A stretch of DNA of 64,000 nucleotides from Caballeronia sp. TF1N1 (lineage in GTDB: Bacteria; Pseudomonadota; Gammaproteobacteria; Burkholderiales; Burkholderiaceae): contig NZ_CP084629.1 of NCBI RefSeq assembly GCF_022878925.1, forward strand, positions 434,001 through 498,000. Direction: 5' to 3'. Shown here one piece after another: positions 18,427 to 28,343 of the stretch. Both the position numbers and the translations under genes were made by a program. Positions within the stretch are counted from its first letter, which is position 1; every line of letters begins with the position of its first letter. The notes under the pieces were generated by a model, which saw only the letters and a program-made list of their open reading frames with translations, did not search any database and was not told where the DNA came from.

Positions 18427-19236
18427 TCAGGCCGCGGACGCCTGGTTGCTCTCGGGCGTGGACGATGCGGCGCCGTTTTGCGGATCGAGAGCGCCAGTCG
18501 GTTTGTTCGCGGCCGATTTCTTTCGTGGTACCGCGACGCGCTTTGTCGCGGTCGGCGCCTTGCGTGCCGTCTTGCTTGCCGCGTTGGCTTTGGTTTTCTT
18601 TACCGCTGTTTTCTTTGCCGCTGTTTTCTTTACGGCGGTTTTTTTAACAGCCGCTTTCTTTGCTGCGGTTTTCTTGACGGCCGCTTTCTTTTCCACGGCT
18701 TTTTTAGCAGTCTTAGCCGCTTTGCCGATTAGATAAACAGAACGATCGCTTGCGCTTGCGATCCAGCCAGGTGCGCGGCCATGTCCCGTCCAAGTCGCGC
18801 CGCTCTCGGGATCTCTATATTGCGCGACGCCTGCGTTTTTGCTGGAAGCGCGCTTTTTGGCGCCCGTCTTGACGACACTGCTCGCTAAAGCCTCGCTTTT
18901 ATCGATCAGAAATTTGCTGCGATTCTTCACGCTCGCAATCCATTTCGGCGGTCTTGCGCGGCCGCTCCATGTTTCGCCGGTTTTCGGATTGCGATATTTG
19001 ACAGCGACTTTGCTATTGCCAGCCGACCCGGTTTGATCGCCCGTGTCCTTCGATGCGAGCGCCGTGCCCTGTCTGCGTTTGCGCGCGGCGTTTTCAATGT
19101 CGGACGTAGTGAGCCCATGCTCGAGCATGAGATTGCGAATCTGGTCGACCACCTTCTGCGCCTGCTTTGCGATGATGGCATCGGCCTGCTTTTGCAGCTT
19201 TTGTATTCTCGATTGAATCTGCTTGATGGTCGTCAT
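18427..19236 (-). CDS. H-NS family protein with two DNA-binding domains and H1-like tail
   Basis: A 269-residue nucleoid protein. Residues 1-55 form the helical H-NS-type oligomerisation region. Two copies of the H-NS C-terminal DNA-binding motif follow, near 79-105 (YRNPKTGETWSGRARPPKWI) and 139-165 (YRDPESGATWTGHGRAPGWI). Residues of about 172-245 are a Lys/Ala repeat tail of the KKTAAKKAAVKK kind, like eukaryotic histone H1 or bacterial Hc1/AlgP-like tails, and the last 25 residues are neutral. Ordinary H-NS/Bv proteins of about 100 residues have a single DNA-binding motif. It probably condenses DNA or silences AT-rich regions (inference). The repetitive tail invites length variation between strains. 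Confidence 0.9.
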   Translation of the reverse strand: MTTIKQIQSRIQKLQKQADAIIAKQAQKVVDQIRNLMLEHGLTTSDIENAARKRRQGTALASKDTGDQTGSAGNSKVAVKYRNPKTGETWSGRARPPKWIASVKNRSKFLIDKSEALASSVVKTGAKKRASSKNAGVAQYRDPESGATWTGHGRAPGWIASASDRSVYLIGKAAKTAKKAVEKKAAVKKTAAKKAAVKKTAVKKTAAKKTAVKKTKANAASKTARKAPTATKRVAVPRKKSAANKPTGALDPQNGAASSTPESNQASAA

Positions 19237-19707
19237 GGCGCAGTTCCTTTGGAATGTTTGTGCTGAACTATGCCATCAAATCGGGACGCATAAAAGCTCG
19301 CTTCATAAAGTCCATGACGCGGCGCCGGACTTTAAGCTTGCCCGTCACGCATATAAAGATTCGCTTACGTGAACGTTGCGCGAACCAAAGCGTGTTTTCG
19401 CTAAAGAGGACGAAGCATTTTTTAGCGCGCACTCGTGGACGACGCGCCTCGCAAGGTTTACCGCCCGATAAAACGGTTGCCACTATTTCTTCTGACGAAT
19501 TAAAAAAAATCGCTAGCTTCGCGGCTATTATTCCCATCCATGTCTCTTGCGAATTAGAGCCTCAACTCTGCGCCGAAAGTGCCGTTAGTACTCGAAGCGA
19601 CAGGACTTTTCCTGCGCAGAAAGTCTTAGCCGGAGGTCAAGAAGGCTGCCATGCGGCAAAACCTGCATCGCCCCACCCCGGAATAAAACGGAAAAGAAAG
19701 GCTCGAT
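19237..19707. other. Intergenic region between divergent genes
   Basis: About 470 bases between the H-NS-like gene (minus) and a c-di-GMP enzyme (plus), more AT-rich than the genes around it. It should hold both promoters. I saw no tRNA, no convincing small protein and no strong terminator. AT-rich tracts near 19495-19515 would suit binding by the neighbouring H-NS protein (inference). Confidence 0.5.
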
Positions 19708-22116
19708 ATGCCTGCGGCCTCCCGAACCAATCGACAGCTGTTCAGAACGACATGGCCCTTCGTGGCCGTGGTGGTCTCGTTGCTCACGCTCGTGGCGACG
19801 AGCCTTTCGATCATGTCGTCGGTGCGCGCGTATATCGGCGGCGAAAGCACTTGGTCGAAAGGCCAGAAAGACGCCGTGTTCTATCTCATCCGCTACGCGC
19901 AAACGGGCGACGAAGAGGCATATCGGCAATATGAAAGCTCGATTGCAATCCCGCTCAATTTGAAGCGCGCGCGGCTCGCGCTCGACCGTGCTCATCCCGA
20001 TGTCGAAACGGCGCGCGCCGCGCTGCTTGAAAGCGGCGTCTATCCCGCGGATGTTGGTTCGGTGATCTGGGTCTTTCGCACGTTTCGCCGCGCGAGTTAC
20101 TTCGAGCAGGCCGTCGGCTACTGGACGAGCGGCGATCTTTACGTCGAACGGTTGACCGTCGCCGCGCGCGAGTTGCGCACGGCGAAGGCGGCGGGCGTTT
20201 CGGCGCGCAATGAAGTGGACTATCTGACAGGCGAAGTGTGGAACATCAACGCGTCCATCGCGCCAATCTCGCGCGCTTTCGCCGATGTTCTCGGCGCCGC
20301 GTTCCGGCAAACCGCGCTGCTTTTGTTCGTCTTGAATCTGCTGGTCGCCGTCATTCTGGTGTCGCTGTCGGTGTGGTACGCGCGGCGCTTCATCACCGGA
20401 CGCATCGCCACCGAAAACGCCTTGCGTCGAAGCGAGGCGCGCGCAAAAGCGACACTCGGGTCGATTGGCGAAGCGGTCATTTCAGTCGGCCCGATGGGAC
20501 TGGTCGAGTTCATCAATCCCGCCGCCGAACGCCTGCTTTGCCGCGAGGCCGCCGCTTGCGTGAAGCGCCCGCTCACGGATCTCGTAACCATCGTCAGGGA
20601 ATGGGACAGACGGCCTGTCGATCTCATCGAGAAGGCGCTGCGCGGCGCGGATCGCGAAGAACCGGGCGGCGATCTCATTCTGACTAACGTGCATGGCGTC
20701 GAAACCGTCGTGCAGGCCATTACGTCGCTCGTGCACGATACGTCCGAAACGATCACCGGCGTCGTGCTGCTCTTGCGCAACATGACGCGCGAGCGCGAGT
20801 ACGTGTCGAGCCTTTCGTGGCAGGCATCGCACGATGGCTTGACGGGGCTGCTCAACCGCACGGAATTCGAACGGCGTCTCGCGGCATCGCTCGATCCGCA
20901 AGCGGACAGCGCAACCGAACGCGCCTGCATGCTGATGATGCTCGATCTCGATCAGTTCAAAGTCGTCAACGACACCTACGGTCACGCAGCCGGCGACACC
21001 ATGCTGCGCGAAGTGGCCGCGCTCATCAAAAAATGTCTGCGCGACGAAGATTCGCTCGCGCGTCTGGGCGGCGACGAATTCGCCGCGCTCATGTTCGACT
21101 GCCACGAAAACCACGCCTTGCAGATCGCCGAACGTCTGCGCAGCGAAATAGCCGCGTTCGAGTGGTCGTGCGAGACGCACACGTTATCGACGAGCGTGAG
21201 CATCGGCCTCGTCGATCTCAAGGGACTCGATGTCGAAACCGCCATGCGCTTCGGCGATATTGCCTGCTATCTCGCGAAGGAACGCGGACGCGATCGCGTT
21301 CATCTCGCGCTGCGCGGCGACGCGGAACTCACGCGCCATGCAAGCGCGATGTCGTGGTGCGGGCGCATCAAGGACGCGCTCGCCAACAATCGCTTTTGCC
21401 TCTACGCGCAAGAGATTCGCGCGATTGCGCCCGAGCATTGCGAGTCGCATCCACGGCATGTGGAAGTGCTGCTGCGCATGGTGGGCGAAGGCGGCAAGAT
21501 CATTCCGCCGAACTTCTTCATGCCGGCGGCCGAGCGCTATGGCCTCATGTCCGCCATCGATCGATGGGTCGTGCGCGCCGTGTTCGCGGTGCTCGCGAAG
21601 ACCGGAAATCACGAGGGCGTGCAGTACGCGATCAATCTTTCGGGCGCCTCCATTGGCGACGAGCGCTTCCTGCAGTTCTTGAACGATCAGTTCGCGGTCA
21701 GCCATATCGCGCCTTCGTCGATCTGCTTCGAAGTGACGGAAACGACGGCCGTGGCCAACCTCGCGACGGCCGCGCGTTTTATCCGCGAACTCAAGAGCCG
21801 CGGCTGCAAGTTCTCGCTCGACGACTTCGGCGCGGGCATGTCCTCGTTCGGTTATTTGAAGCATCTTCCGGTCGACTACATCAAGATCGACGGAGGATTC
21901 ATTAAGGACATGTTGAAGGATGCCGTTAACCGAGACATGGTGGCGGCAATCAACGATATCGGCCATTCGATGGGACGCTTGACCATTGCGGAATACGTCG
22001 AGAGCGAAGCGATCTTGCGCGCACTCGCCGCGATGGGCGTCGATTTCGTTCAGGGCTTTCACGTCGGCCGCCCGGCTCTCTGGGCGCAGAACGTCGAGTT
22101 CCTTGCGATCAACTAG
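19708..22116 (+). CDS. Membrane PAS-GGDEF-EAL c-di-GMP enzyme
   Basis: An 802-residue protein with a first helix (about 13-36), a periplasmic helical sensor of about 170 residues, a second helix (about 205-228), PAS (about 240-360), GGDEF (about 375-530) and EAL (about 545-795). The cyclase motif RLGGDEF is intact and RDED sits at the inhibition-site position. In the EAL domain the signature is EVLLRM instead of EAL, but the other catalytic residues are present (NLSG, EVTET, LDDFGAG, KIDGGF, EYVES, QGFHVG), so phosphodiesterase activity remains likely. Its stop is followed after 8 bases by a TTG-started gene, suggesting an operon. Confidence 0.9.
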   Translation: MPAASRTNRQLFRTTWPFVAVVVSLLTLVATSLSIMSSVRAYIGGESTWSKGQKDAVFYLIRYAQTGDEEAYRQYESSIAIPLNLKRARLALDRAHPDVETARAALLESGVYPADVGSVIWVFRTFRRASYFEQAVGYWTSGDLYVERLTVAARELRTAKAAGVSARNEVDYLTGEVWNINASIAPISRAFADVLGAAFRQTALLLFVLNLLVAVILVSLSVWYARRFITGRIATENALRRSEARAKATLGSIGEAVISVGPMGLVEFINPAAERLLCREAAACVKRPLTDLVTIVREWDRRPVDLIEKALRGADREEPGGDLILTNVHGVETVVQAITSLVHDTSETITGVVLLLRNMTREREYVSSLSWQASHDGLTGLLNRTEFERRLAASLDPQADSATERACMLMMLDLDQFKVVNDTYGHAAGDTMLREVAALIKKCLRDEDSLARLGGDEFAALMFDCHENHALQIAERLRSEIAAFEWSCETHTLSTSVSIGLVDLKGLDVETAMRFGDIACYLAKERGRDRVHLALRGDAELTRHASAMSWCGRIKDALANNRFCLYAQEIRAIAPEHCESHPRHVEVLLRMVGEGGKIIPPNFFMPAAERYGLMSAIDRWVVRAVFAVLAKTGNHEGVQYAINLSGASIGDERFLQFLNDQFAVSHIAPSSICFEVTETTAVANLATAARFIRELKSRGCKFSLDDFGAGMSSFGYLKHLPVDYIKIDGGFIKDMLKDAVNRDMVAAINDIGHSMGRLTIAEYVESEAILRALAAMGVDFVQGFHVGRPALWAQNVEFLAIN

Positions 22117-22124
22117 GAGGAGTT

Positions 22125-22859
22125 TTGGATCCCACTTTTGAGCGGGTTGGTGACCTCAAGGACATTGCCAGCTATCCGGCATGGCTCGCGGATGTCCTGG
22201 CTGAAACACATGCGGCCAAGCAACGGGTCGTCGACCATCCCATTTTCGCGGCGATGCGTGAAGCGCGTCTTGAACCGCGTCAGGCCGAAGCGTTCCTCGT
22301 GAACGGCTGGCCGGTCGTCGAGCAGTTTCCGCAATACATGGCGATGAACCTGCAGAAGCTGCGCTATGGACATTCGCGCGGCGAAGATCTGGCGCGTCGC
22401 TATCTGACGCGCAACATTCGCGTCGAGCAAAACCATGCGGATTACTGGGTCGATTGGGCCGCGGCTCACGATGTCAGCAAGCGCGCGTTGATGAAGGGCA
22501 ATGGCCCGTCGCTCGCTTATGCGCTCAGCCACTGGTGCTGGAAAAGCAGCAGCACGGATGCGTTGGCTGCGAGCATCGCCGCGACGAATTTCGCTATCGA
22601 AGGCGTCACGGGCGAATGGTCCACGCTGGTTTGCAGCACCGATACCTACGCAATGAGCTTTGCGCCTTCGATGCGTCGCAAGGCGATGCGCTGGCTCAGC
22701 CTGCACGCCCATTACGACGATGCGCATCCGTGGGAAGCGCTGGAGATCGTGGCGACGTTGCTCGGCAATGCACCGGGCGTCGATGAAGTGCATGCGGTCA
22801 AGCGCAGCATCGAGATGAGTTACGAGTATTTCAAGGTGAGCCTCGACTGCTGTTTTTGA
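22125..22859 (+). CDS. TenA/PqqC/CADD-like haem-oxygenase-fold protein
   Basis: A 244-residue all-helical protein of the TenA/PqqC/CADD superfamily. It begins with TTG behind a strong AGGAGG site overlapping the end of the preceding gene; no ATG fits as well. A metal-ligand pattern H-x3-D-x2-H is visible near the C-terminus in 'LHAHYDDAHPW', matching the spacing of the di-metal ligands of Chlamydia CADD, and an internal 'EQNHADYW' segment and 'NFAIEGVTGEWS' helix fit the same fold. CADD-like proteins include oxygenases that make p-aminobenzoate; others are thiaminases. Which reaction applies here is open. An OmpW gene follows on the same strand. Confidence 0.75.
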   Translation: MDPTFERVGDLKDIASYPAWLADVLAETHAAKQRVVDHPIFAAMREARLEPRQAEAFLVNGWPVVEQFPQYMAMNLQKLRYGHSRGEDLARRYLTRNIRVEQNHADYWVDWAAAHDVSKRALMKGNGPSLAYALSHWCWKSSSTDALAASIAATNFAIEGVTGEWSTLVCSTDTYAMSFAPSMRRKAMRWLSLHAHYDDAHPWEALEIVATLLGNAPGVDEVHAVKRSIEMSYEYFKVSLDCCF

Positions 22860-22955
22860 GGCTTGCTTTCCTTTGTGGTGCTCCGGTTCCGCAGGCGCTG
22901 CCTGAGCGGTTCGGATGCGCTCGGCCGTAATCCGAACCGAATCTGGAACAGCAGA

Positions 22956-23684
22956 ATGAAGATCAAATTGATGGCATGTGCGGCAATGGCGGCGCTTTGC
23001 GCGACGGGTGCACACGCACAGGCCGCCGGGGATATTCAGCTCAACGCCGGCTGGATGCACTTTGCGCCGCAGGATTCGAGCGATCCGTTCAACATCTCGG
23101 CGCTCGGACAATCGATGACATCGCCGGGCGCGGGCGCTTCCGTCAGTAACTCGGACACGCTCGGACTCACGGCGGCTTACTTCTTCACCGATCACATTGC
23201 GGTCGAGGGAATCGCCGGCGTGGCGCCGAAATTTCATCTCGATGGCAAGGGCACTCTCGGACGCCTGGGCGAACTCGGCACGGCGCGCGAGTGGAGCCCT
23301 ACCCTTTTGCTGAAGTACTACTTCATGAGCGCGCAGAGCAAATTCCGGCCTTATGTCGGCGCGGGCGCGTCTTATGTGTGGTTCTCGGATGTAAAGCTCA
23401 GTTCGGCGATGTCAAATGGCGCGTTTCTTTACTCGCCGCAATTTGGAACCGCGCTGACTGGACCGACGACGGCGCATATCAGCAGTTCGTTTGCGCCGGT
23501 GGTAAATGCGGGCTTTGCCTATAACTTCACGCAGCATTGGTCGGCGGCGTTTTCGGTGTCTTATATGTGGCTGTCGGCACGAGCGACGTTGACGACGAAT
23601 TCAGCGGTGGGGACGGTGCGGAGTGAATCGAAGATCAAGCTCGATCCGATCGTGACGTTTCTTTCGGTGGGGTATCGGTTTTGA
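22956..23684 (+). CDS. OmpW-family outer-membrane protein
   Basis: A 242-residue protein with a clear signal peptide (residues 1-21, ending AHAQ) and the OmpW pattern of an eight-stranded barrel: 'GDIQLNAGWMHFAP', 'TAAYFFTDHIAVEGIAG', 'LLKYYFM', 'FRPYVGAGASYVWF' and a terminal aromatic residue (GYRF). OmpW proteins form narrow hydrophobic channels and bind small nonpolar molecules. The frame is open upstream, but ATG at 22956 starts the signal peptide. It lies about 100 bases after the TenA-like gene. Confidence 0.9.
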   Translation: MKIKLMACAAMAALCATGAHAQAAGDIQLNAGWMHFAPQDSSDPFNISALGQSMTSPGAGASVSNSDTLGLTAAYFFTDHIAVEGIAGVAPKFHLDGKGTLGRLGELGTAREWSPTLLLKYYFMSAQSKFRPYVGAGASYVWFSDVKLSSAMSNGAFLYSPQFGTALTGPTTAHISSSFAPVVNAGFAYNFTQHWSAAFSVSYMWLSARATLTTNSAVGTVRSESKIKLDPIVTFLSVGYRF

Positions 23685-24944
23685 TGGGTTGTTGTTTGTC
23701 GTGTTTGATGTTGTGTTGGTTGATGACGTATGCGCGGGTGGCGATTTAGCGACGGGGTGAGTGTGTTGTTGCTGTTCGTGGTTATGGTGGTCGCTTTGGT
23801 TTAGGGCTTTGATTCTTCGTGGGTCAGATTGGGTTTGGTGGGTGCTTGGGTATGAGCGGCGGTTTATCAGCGTCGCGCGAGGGCTTTGTATAGCGACGAA
23901 CTTTTTGAATAAGCCCGATGCGTTTGTCGCTGTAGGTGTTCAACTTTCCGAAGCACCGAGGCGCGAGTCAGCGAGAGCTTTGGTTGTTTTTGCTGGACCG
24001 CAGATGTGTTGGTTCGCCGATCAGCGGTTGCTAATTCGCGTCGGAGCTTATGTGAGGCGTCTTGCGCATTTTCGAACTTAAATACGAAAAGCGTATTGTT
24101 TGATACGTCGGACTGAAGTCATGCGCTTGGATGTCGTTTTCCATTCAGGTTTTGCTAACTCAGCTAGTTCTGACCGGCCAAAAGCTGCATAGTTGCGTGA
24201 AACAACTTGCATTCATACGCTTAACTAACTGATTTAAAACGAATAATTTGAATTCCCAGGGAGACGACATTGTTTCACGGTCGCAACTGTGCGCGCTTGC
24301 AGATGCATCGATATCTCAGCATTTCATCACGCGATTTTTGACTGCGAAGCTGTTTAATGGTCGAGAGTTAAACCGGTCTGGAGGCTTTCGCGGCACTCTC
24401 TGCTGCGTGAAGTTCGTGACGCCTGATCGTGATCATCGTTTAAACCGACTACGCGTGCAAAAGCATTCCGCGATACGAGCCCCAGTCTGGTGTGGCTCGG
24501 TCGATCGACGGCTAGCCAGGCCTTGATTAAGAGGCTTTCTTCCTTTGCAGGATCATGCCTTGGTCGCCAACTAGCCGGCGTCCGTCTTCGTTTCCATCAA
24601 CCATCGACTGGCTAGTACAGAGTAAGCAAATGTTGCACGCGTGGCGCGCTTCCCTAGCAGCGTTACAACGTTATACGAAGCTGTGCGAAAGTAGTTGGCG
24701 ACTTGGCGCAAAGCCGCCGACTGCCATTGTCATTGAATGCTAGATCCGCCAGTCGCTTTTTGCCTTGCTGTTCCATGAAGGTGCAGCGGTATTTCGTCTC
24801 TCTGATGCGGTGAAGCATTCATCGTTCGCGTCGCGATGTTGCGGCATACCTGAGGTGCCGTCTAAGCTGGCTCCATGGAAGTAGCCGTGCATGTCAATGC
24901 CGGTGCGCAGGCGAATCCATTCCTAGTGTTTCTTACCTACCTTA
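23685..24944. other. Gene-poor region before the insertion sequence
   Basis: About 1.26 kb with visibly lower GC and no reading frame I can support. Short open stretches (for example 24248-24526) have no ribosome-binding site, no family resemblance and irregular codon use. The first 150 bases are T/G-rich. The region looks like decayed accessory DNA between OmpW and the partition locus. A short frame beginning with ATG at 24875 would have run through the IS insertion point. Confidence 0.5.
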
Positions 24945-24952
24945 TTCGGCAA
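24945..24952. repeat. Left target-site duplication of IS256-type element
   Basis: TTCGGCAA, directly abutting the left inverted repeat; the same 8 bases are found at 26331-26338 on the other side. Confidence 0.92.
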
Positions 24953-26330
24953 GGGACTGTCAGATTTTTTGTGTTTGAGGCAGTTAAGGCAACCCGCTTT
25001 TCAGCGGGTAGCGGTTTGAGGATATCTCAGTCGTAGGGATGCGTGAAGCGCTCCTCGTACAGTATCGCGAATTGGTTCATGGCGGCTTTCCAGTCGTGTG
25101 CGGCACGCGTCCAGCCTGCCGTGATGTTGCGTAATACCAGCCACAGCAGCTTGGTCGCGGCTTCGTCACTCGGGAAGTGGCCGCGCGTGCGAATGATCTT
25201 GCGCAAACCTGCATTCACGCTTTCAAGTGCGTTTGTCGTGTAAATCACCTTGCGTACTGCTGGCGGAAACGTAAAGAAGGGAATGACACGCTCCCACACC
25301 CGTCGCCATGCCGCAGCCACCGTCGGATAGCGACGACCCCATTCGCCTTGGTCGAACGCATCGAGTTCGGCAGCAGCGGCTTCGGCGCTGGGTGCGGTGT
25401 ACACCGGCTTGAGCGCGGCGGCCAACGGCTTGCGGTCCTTCCAGTTCGCGTAGTCCAGACTGCTGCGAATCAGGTGCACGATGCAAGTCTGCAACGTTGT
25501 CTTCGGGAACACGGCTCCAAGCGCTTGCTCCATGCCTTGCAGGCCGTCGGTGACGGCGATCAGGATGTCATGAACGCCGCGCGTCTTCAAGTCATTAAAG
25601 ACCTTCATCCAGAACTTGGCGCCTTCGGTGTTCTCGATCCACAGGCCCAGAATATCGCGAGAACCGTCCGGCAGGACGCCCAGGGCTAGACAGACCGCTT
25701 TGTTGCGCACCAAGCCGTCTGCACGGATTTTTACCCGTAAAGCGTCGAAGAAGACCACCGGATACATCGGCTCGAGCGGACGGCTCTGCCAGACAAGCAC
25801 CTCGTCCATGACGGCGTCGGTGACCGAGCTAATGAACTCCGGCGACACCTCCGTGCCGTACTGCTCCTGCAAAAACGCCCGAATCTCGCGCACCGTCATG
25901 CCGCGCGCGTACAGGGCGATAATCTTGTCGTCGAAGCCCGTAAAACGGCGCTCGTGCTTCGGGATGAGGATCGGTTCGAAGGTGGAATCACGGTCTCGCG
26001 GAATCTGCAAGTGTAGCGGGCCATCGGATGTCAGCACCTTTTTGGCGCTGTGCCCGTTGCGCTGATTCGTGGCCGTAGCCGGCTTCTCAGCCCCGGGCTC
26101 GTAGCCCAGATGCTGACCGAGTTCAGCCCCCAGAGCGCGCTCGATGAGCGCCTTCTTTAAAGCGGCGGACAGATCCTCAATTGCACCCGCCGTCATCGGG
26201 CCTGAGGCCAATTGGTCGAGCAGCTCTTTAGGGATTGACGGCAGTTCTCGTGGCGGTGTCTTGGGTTTGCGTGGCATAACGGCTCCATTTCCATAATGGT
26301 AGCCTCACACACAAAATTGCTGACAGTCCC
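24953..26330. mobile_element. Complete IS256-family insertion sequence
   Basis: The element is 1,378 bp long. Both ends begin GGGACTGTCAG and the imperfect terminal inverted repeats match at 25 of 29 positions (24953-24981 against the complement of 26302-26330). It is bounded by a perfect 8-bp target duplication, TTCGGCAA, as expected for IS256-type transposition. It encodes one intact transposase on the minus strand. Identical duplications and an intact gene suggest a recent, single insertion into the gene-poor DNA beside the parS sites. Confidence 0.95.
25027..26277 (-). CDS. IS256-family (mutator-type) transposase
   Basis: A 416-residue DDE transposase. It shows the mutator-type signature: 'VVFFDALRVKIR' (first catalytic Asp), 'DILIAVTDGLQGMEQALGAVFPKTTLQTCIVHLIR' (second Asp and the conserved C/H pair) and 'YTTNALESVNAGLRK' (catalytic Glu). 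Length is normal and no frameshift is visible, so it should be active. It fills nearly all of the element, with its stop about 70 bases from the left end. Confidence 0.96.
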   Translation of the reverse strand: MPRKPKTPPRELPSIPKELLDQLASGPMTAGAIEDLSAALKKALIERALGAELGQHLGYEPGAEKPATATNQRNGHSAKKVLTSDGPLHLQIPRDRDSTFEPILIPKHERRFTGFDDKIIALYARGMTVREIRAFLQEQYGTEVSPEFISSVTDAVMDEVLVWQSRPLEPMYPVVFFDALRVKIRADGLVRNKAVCLALGVLPDGSRDILGLWIENTEGAKFWMKVFNDLKTRGVHDILIAVTDGLQGMEQALGAVFPKTTLQTCIVHLIRSSLDYANWKDRKPLAAALKPVYTAPSAEAAAAELDAFDQGEWGRRYPTVAAAWRRVWERVIPFFTFPPAVRKVIYTTNALESVNAGLRKIIRTRGHFPSDEAATKLLWLVLRNITAGWTRAAHDWKAAMNQFAILYEERFTHPYD

Positions 26331-26338
26331 TTCGGCAA
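26331..26338. repeat. Right target-site duplication of IS256-type element
   Basis: TTCGGCAA immediately after the right inverted repeat; identical to 24945-24952. Confidence 0.92.
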
Positions 26339-27444
26339 GGGCGTGGAGGTAAAAACACTCGAACCCAGCCAACCAAATGCGCCTGCTCTTTGCCACTCCT
26401 CCCCTTTTCTCGAGCGCAACTCGAGTTGGCGGCGAATTTTGTCGTTGACTTAGATTTACGCAGATAACGTCGATATTGCGGTTATGCACATAGTTGCGAT
26501 TGCACGCTCAAACTTCTTTCACTTTTGGCCAGTGGGAGCGGACAGAGCGCAGATTGAATGCGCCTGGGGTTTGCGTTCGAACACGCTTCGACTTATTCAA
26601 CGCCGGGGAAGTTTGTCTCCTACGCAGCGCTTGAGTTAAATGTCCAGTCACTTACACATCGCCGAAATAACTCCGAGCACTCCACTCGCTTGAATATTCG
26701 TACCCCCTTTGGATGAGCAGTCATCTCAACGTGTCGCGGCACATACATCATCGATTTTAGATGCGCTCTCCTTGCATTACGTAACGACTAGACGGAACTA
26801 GTAAACGTCGTCGCGGACGCCTATTCCCGGATGCCGGAATCGATCTTTTCCGGTCGAAGCACCGCCTCCAGTTTCGGCCGGTTCATTGAGTACGCGGCAG
26901 TATCAGCACCATTTTGATCGATTGCTACGTCCCTGCGGGCAGGACGGCCAAGGGCTTGGGAGGTGGACGCAATCAGACGGCAACTGGTAGTCCAAGACAC
27001 TTTGGCAGCATTTGTCAGCGACAGGTATCCGACCGCACTGCCTCATGTACACGAAAAAGCAGCGGCGCTAAGGAACGCGATCTTAAACGCGGATGCGAAA
27101 TTACCGCCGCGCGAATGAGCAACAATCCGACCACAGAAGGTTTCGCTGCCTTATCTGCTTATCGCCCGGTGATGGCCGCGACGCTAGCGCGAGATGAAAG
27201 CCAGGCCGACGCATGCCCACCAGCCTTACTCAACGAACCCTGAGCAGCGCCGTGATTTCATATGCCGTGAAGTGCACTGGATTGCGTGAGTCACCTGTTG
27301 TTTCGCGTGCGCGATCCGGTGATTAATAGCCGTCGAAACTCGGGGAAGAATCTGCGAGCATCAGGAAAGCCACCGTCAAAGTCGCGCAAGAGGATGACCA
27401 TGCATGCCTCTTGGACGAAAGAACCCTACAAGCCCATGTTCGCG

Positions 27445-27460
27445 TGTCCGAATTCGGACA
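27445..27460. promoter_or_regulatory. Putative parS site 1
   Basis: Perfect palindrome TGTCCGAATTCGGACA, here extended by one matching pair to 18 bp (27444-27461). First of four copies downstream of parB. Confidence 0.8.
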
Positions 27461-27560
27461 CTATTTCACCCGAATTGGTCCGCGTATCGCGCCATTTTGC
27501 TGCGTCCGCTCATGCGTTGCAGAAGCCTCAAGATCAGGCTTATCAGCTTCTCTCGCTGCC

Positions 27561-27576
27561 TGTCCGAATTCGGACA
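27561..27576. promoter_or_regulatory. Putative parS site 2
   Basis: The same palindrome, TGTCCGAATTCGGACA, 116 bases after site 1; the flanking bases do not extend the symmetry. Confidence 0.8.
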
Positions 27577-27826
27577 CCCAAGGTCGGGCGCCTCAAGAGC
27601 GCTCATTCGATCCTCGCCCGTGGTGTGGAATCATCGGCGTGCAGCTGCGCCCCATAACGGTCGGAGCGCTATCGCCTAAAGTTATGCATACACGCAATGT
27701 CAATGCTTCGAGATTTTGCGAGCGTGGCGTCATCCGTCCTGCACCGTAAATTGTGTCTTCGCGATGGCGCGCGATCGTGGACTGGCACGTGTGTCCTAAT
27801 CTGCAAACTTCGTTCGCGGACGAAAC

Positions 27827-27842
27827 TGTCCGAATTCGGACA
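27827..27842. promoter_or_regulatory. Putative parS site 3
   Basis: The same palindrome, extended here to 20 bp of perfect symmetry (27825-27844). It lies 266 bases after site 2. Confidence 0.8.
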
Positions 27843-28343
27843 GTCATGAGAAGCGCGGGCAAAGTGAGAGGAGTGCGCTGCACGCTAACTAAAGCGCTCG
27901 CTAGAATTGCTCATTAGTTGTTGCTTCGTACCAGCGGAACGGCGCCTCGTACCGGTGGTGCGGAGGTCTCTTCAACTCGAATTTGCTTAAAGTATTGTTG
28001 GACATCAGAGTGTTTGCGAGCGTCCACATCGACGCCGGCAGGGTAGCGGAGGGGGACCACCGGCAGGCGCCACGCTGATGCTCGCTGAGCCGGCAGCGTC
28101 TGTCGAAACATTTTGCCTCGCGGAAACAGACGATCTATTTCGCGTGTACATTCATCTCACAACGGCGAGTAACCTTTCCGCACTCATCGCGAGAAATTGT
28201 TAGAACCTCCGTGCTCTAACGCGTCGACAATGCGCAGGAAGCACATGAGACTGCGAAGCGATAGTCGCCGCACCCGAGCGAGTGTGGACCCACTTGCAAA
28301 AAATGTCTTCGTACGCTGAAGTGCGCACGCGTATTCCGAACAC

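Noticed and set aside
24248..24526. 92-codon open frame before the IS element
   Set aside because: Irregular codon use, no ribosome-binding site and no resemblance to known proteins; probably decayed DNA.
26914..27657. Open frames between the IS element and parB
   Set aside because: No ribosome-binding sites, no recognisable domains, and the putative parS palindromes lie inside one of them.
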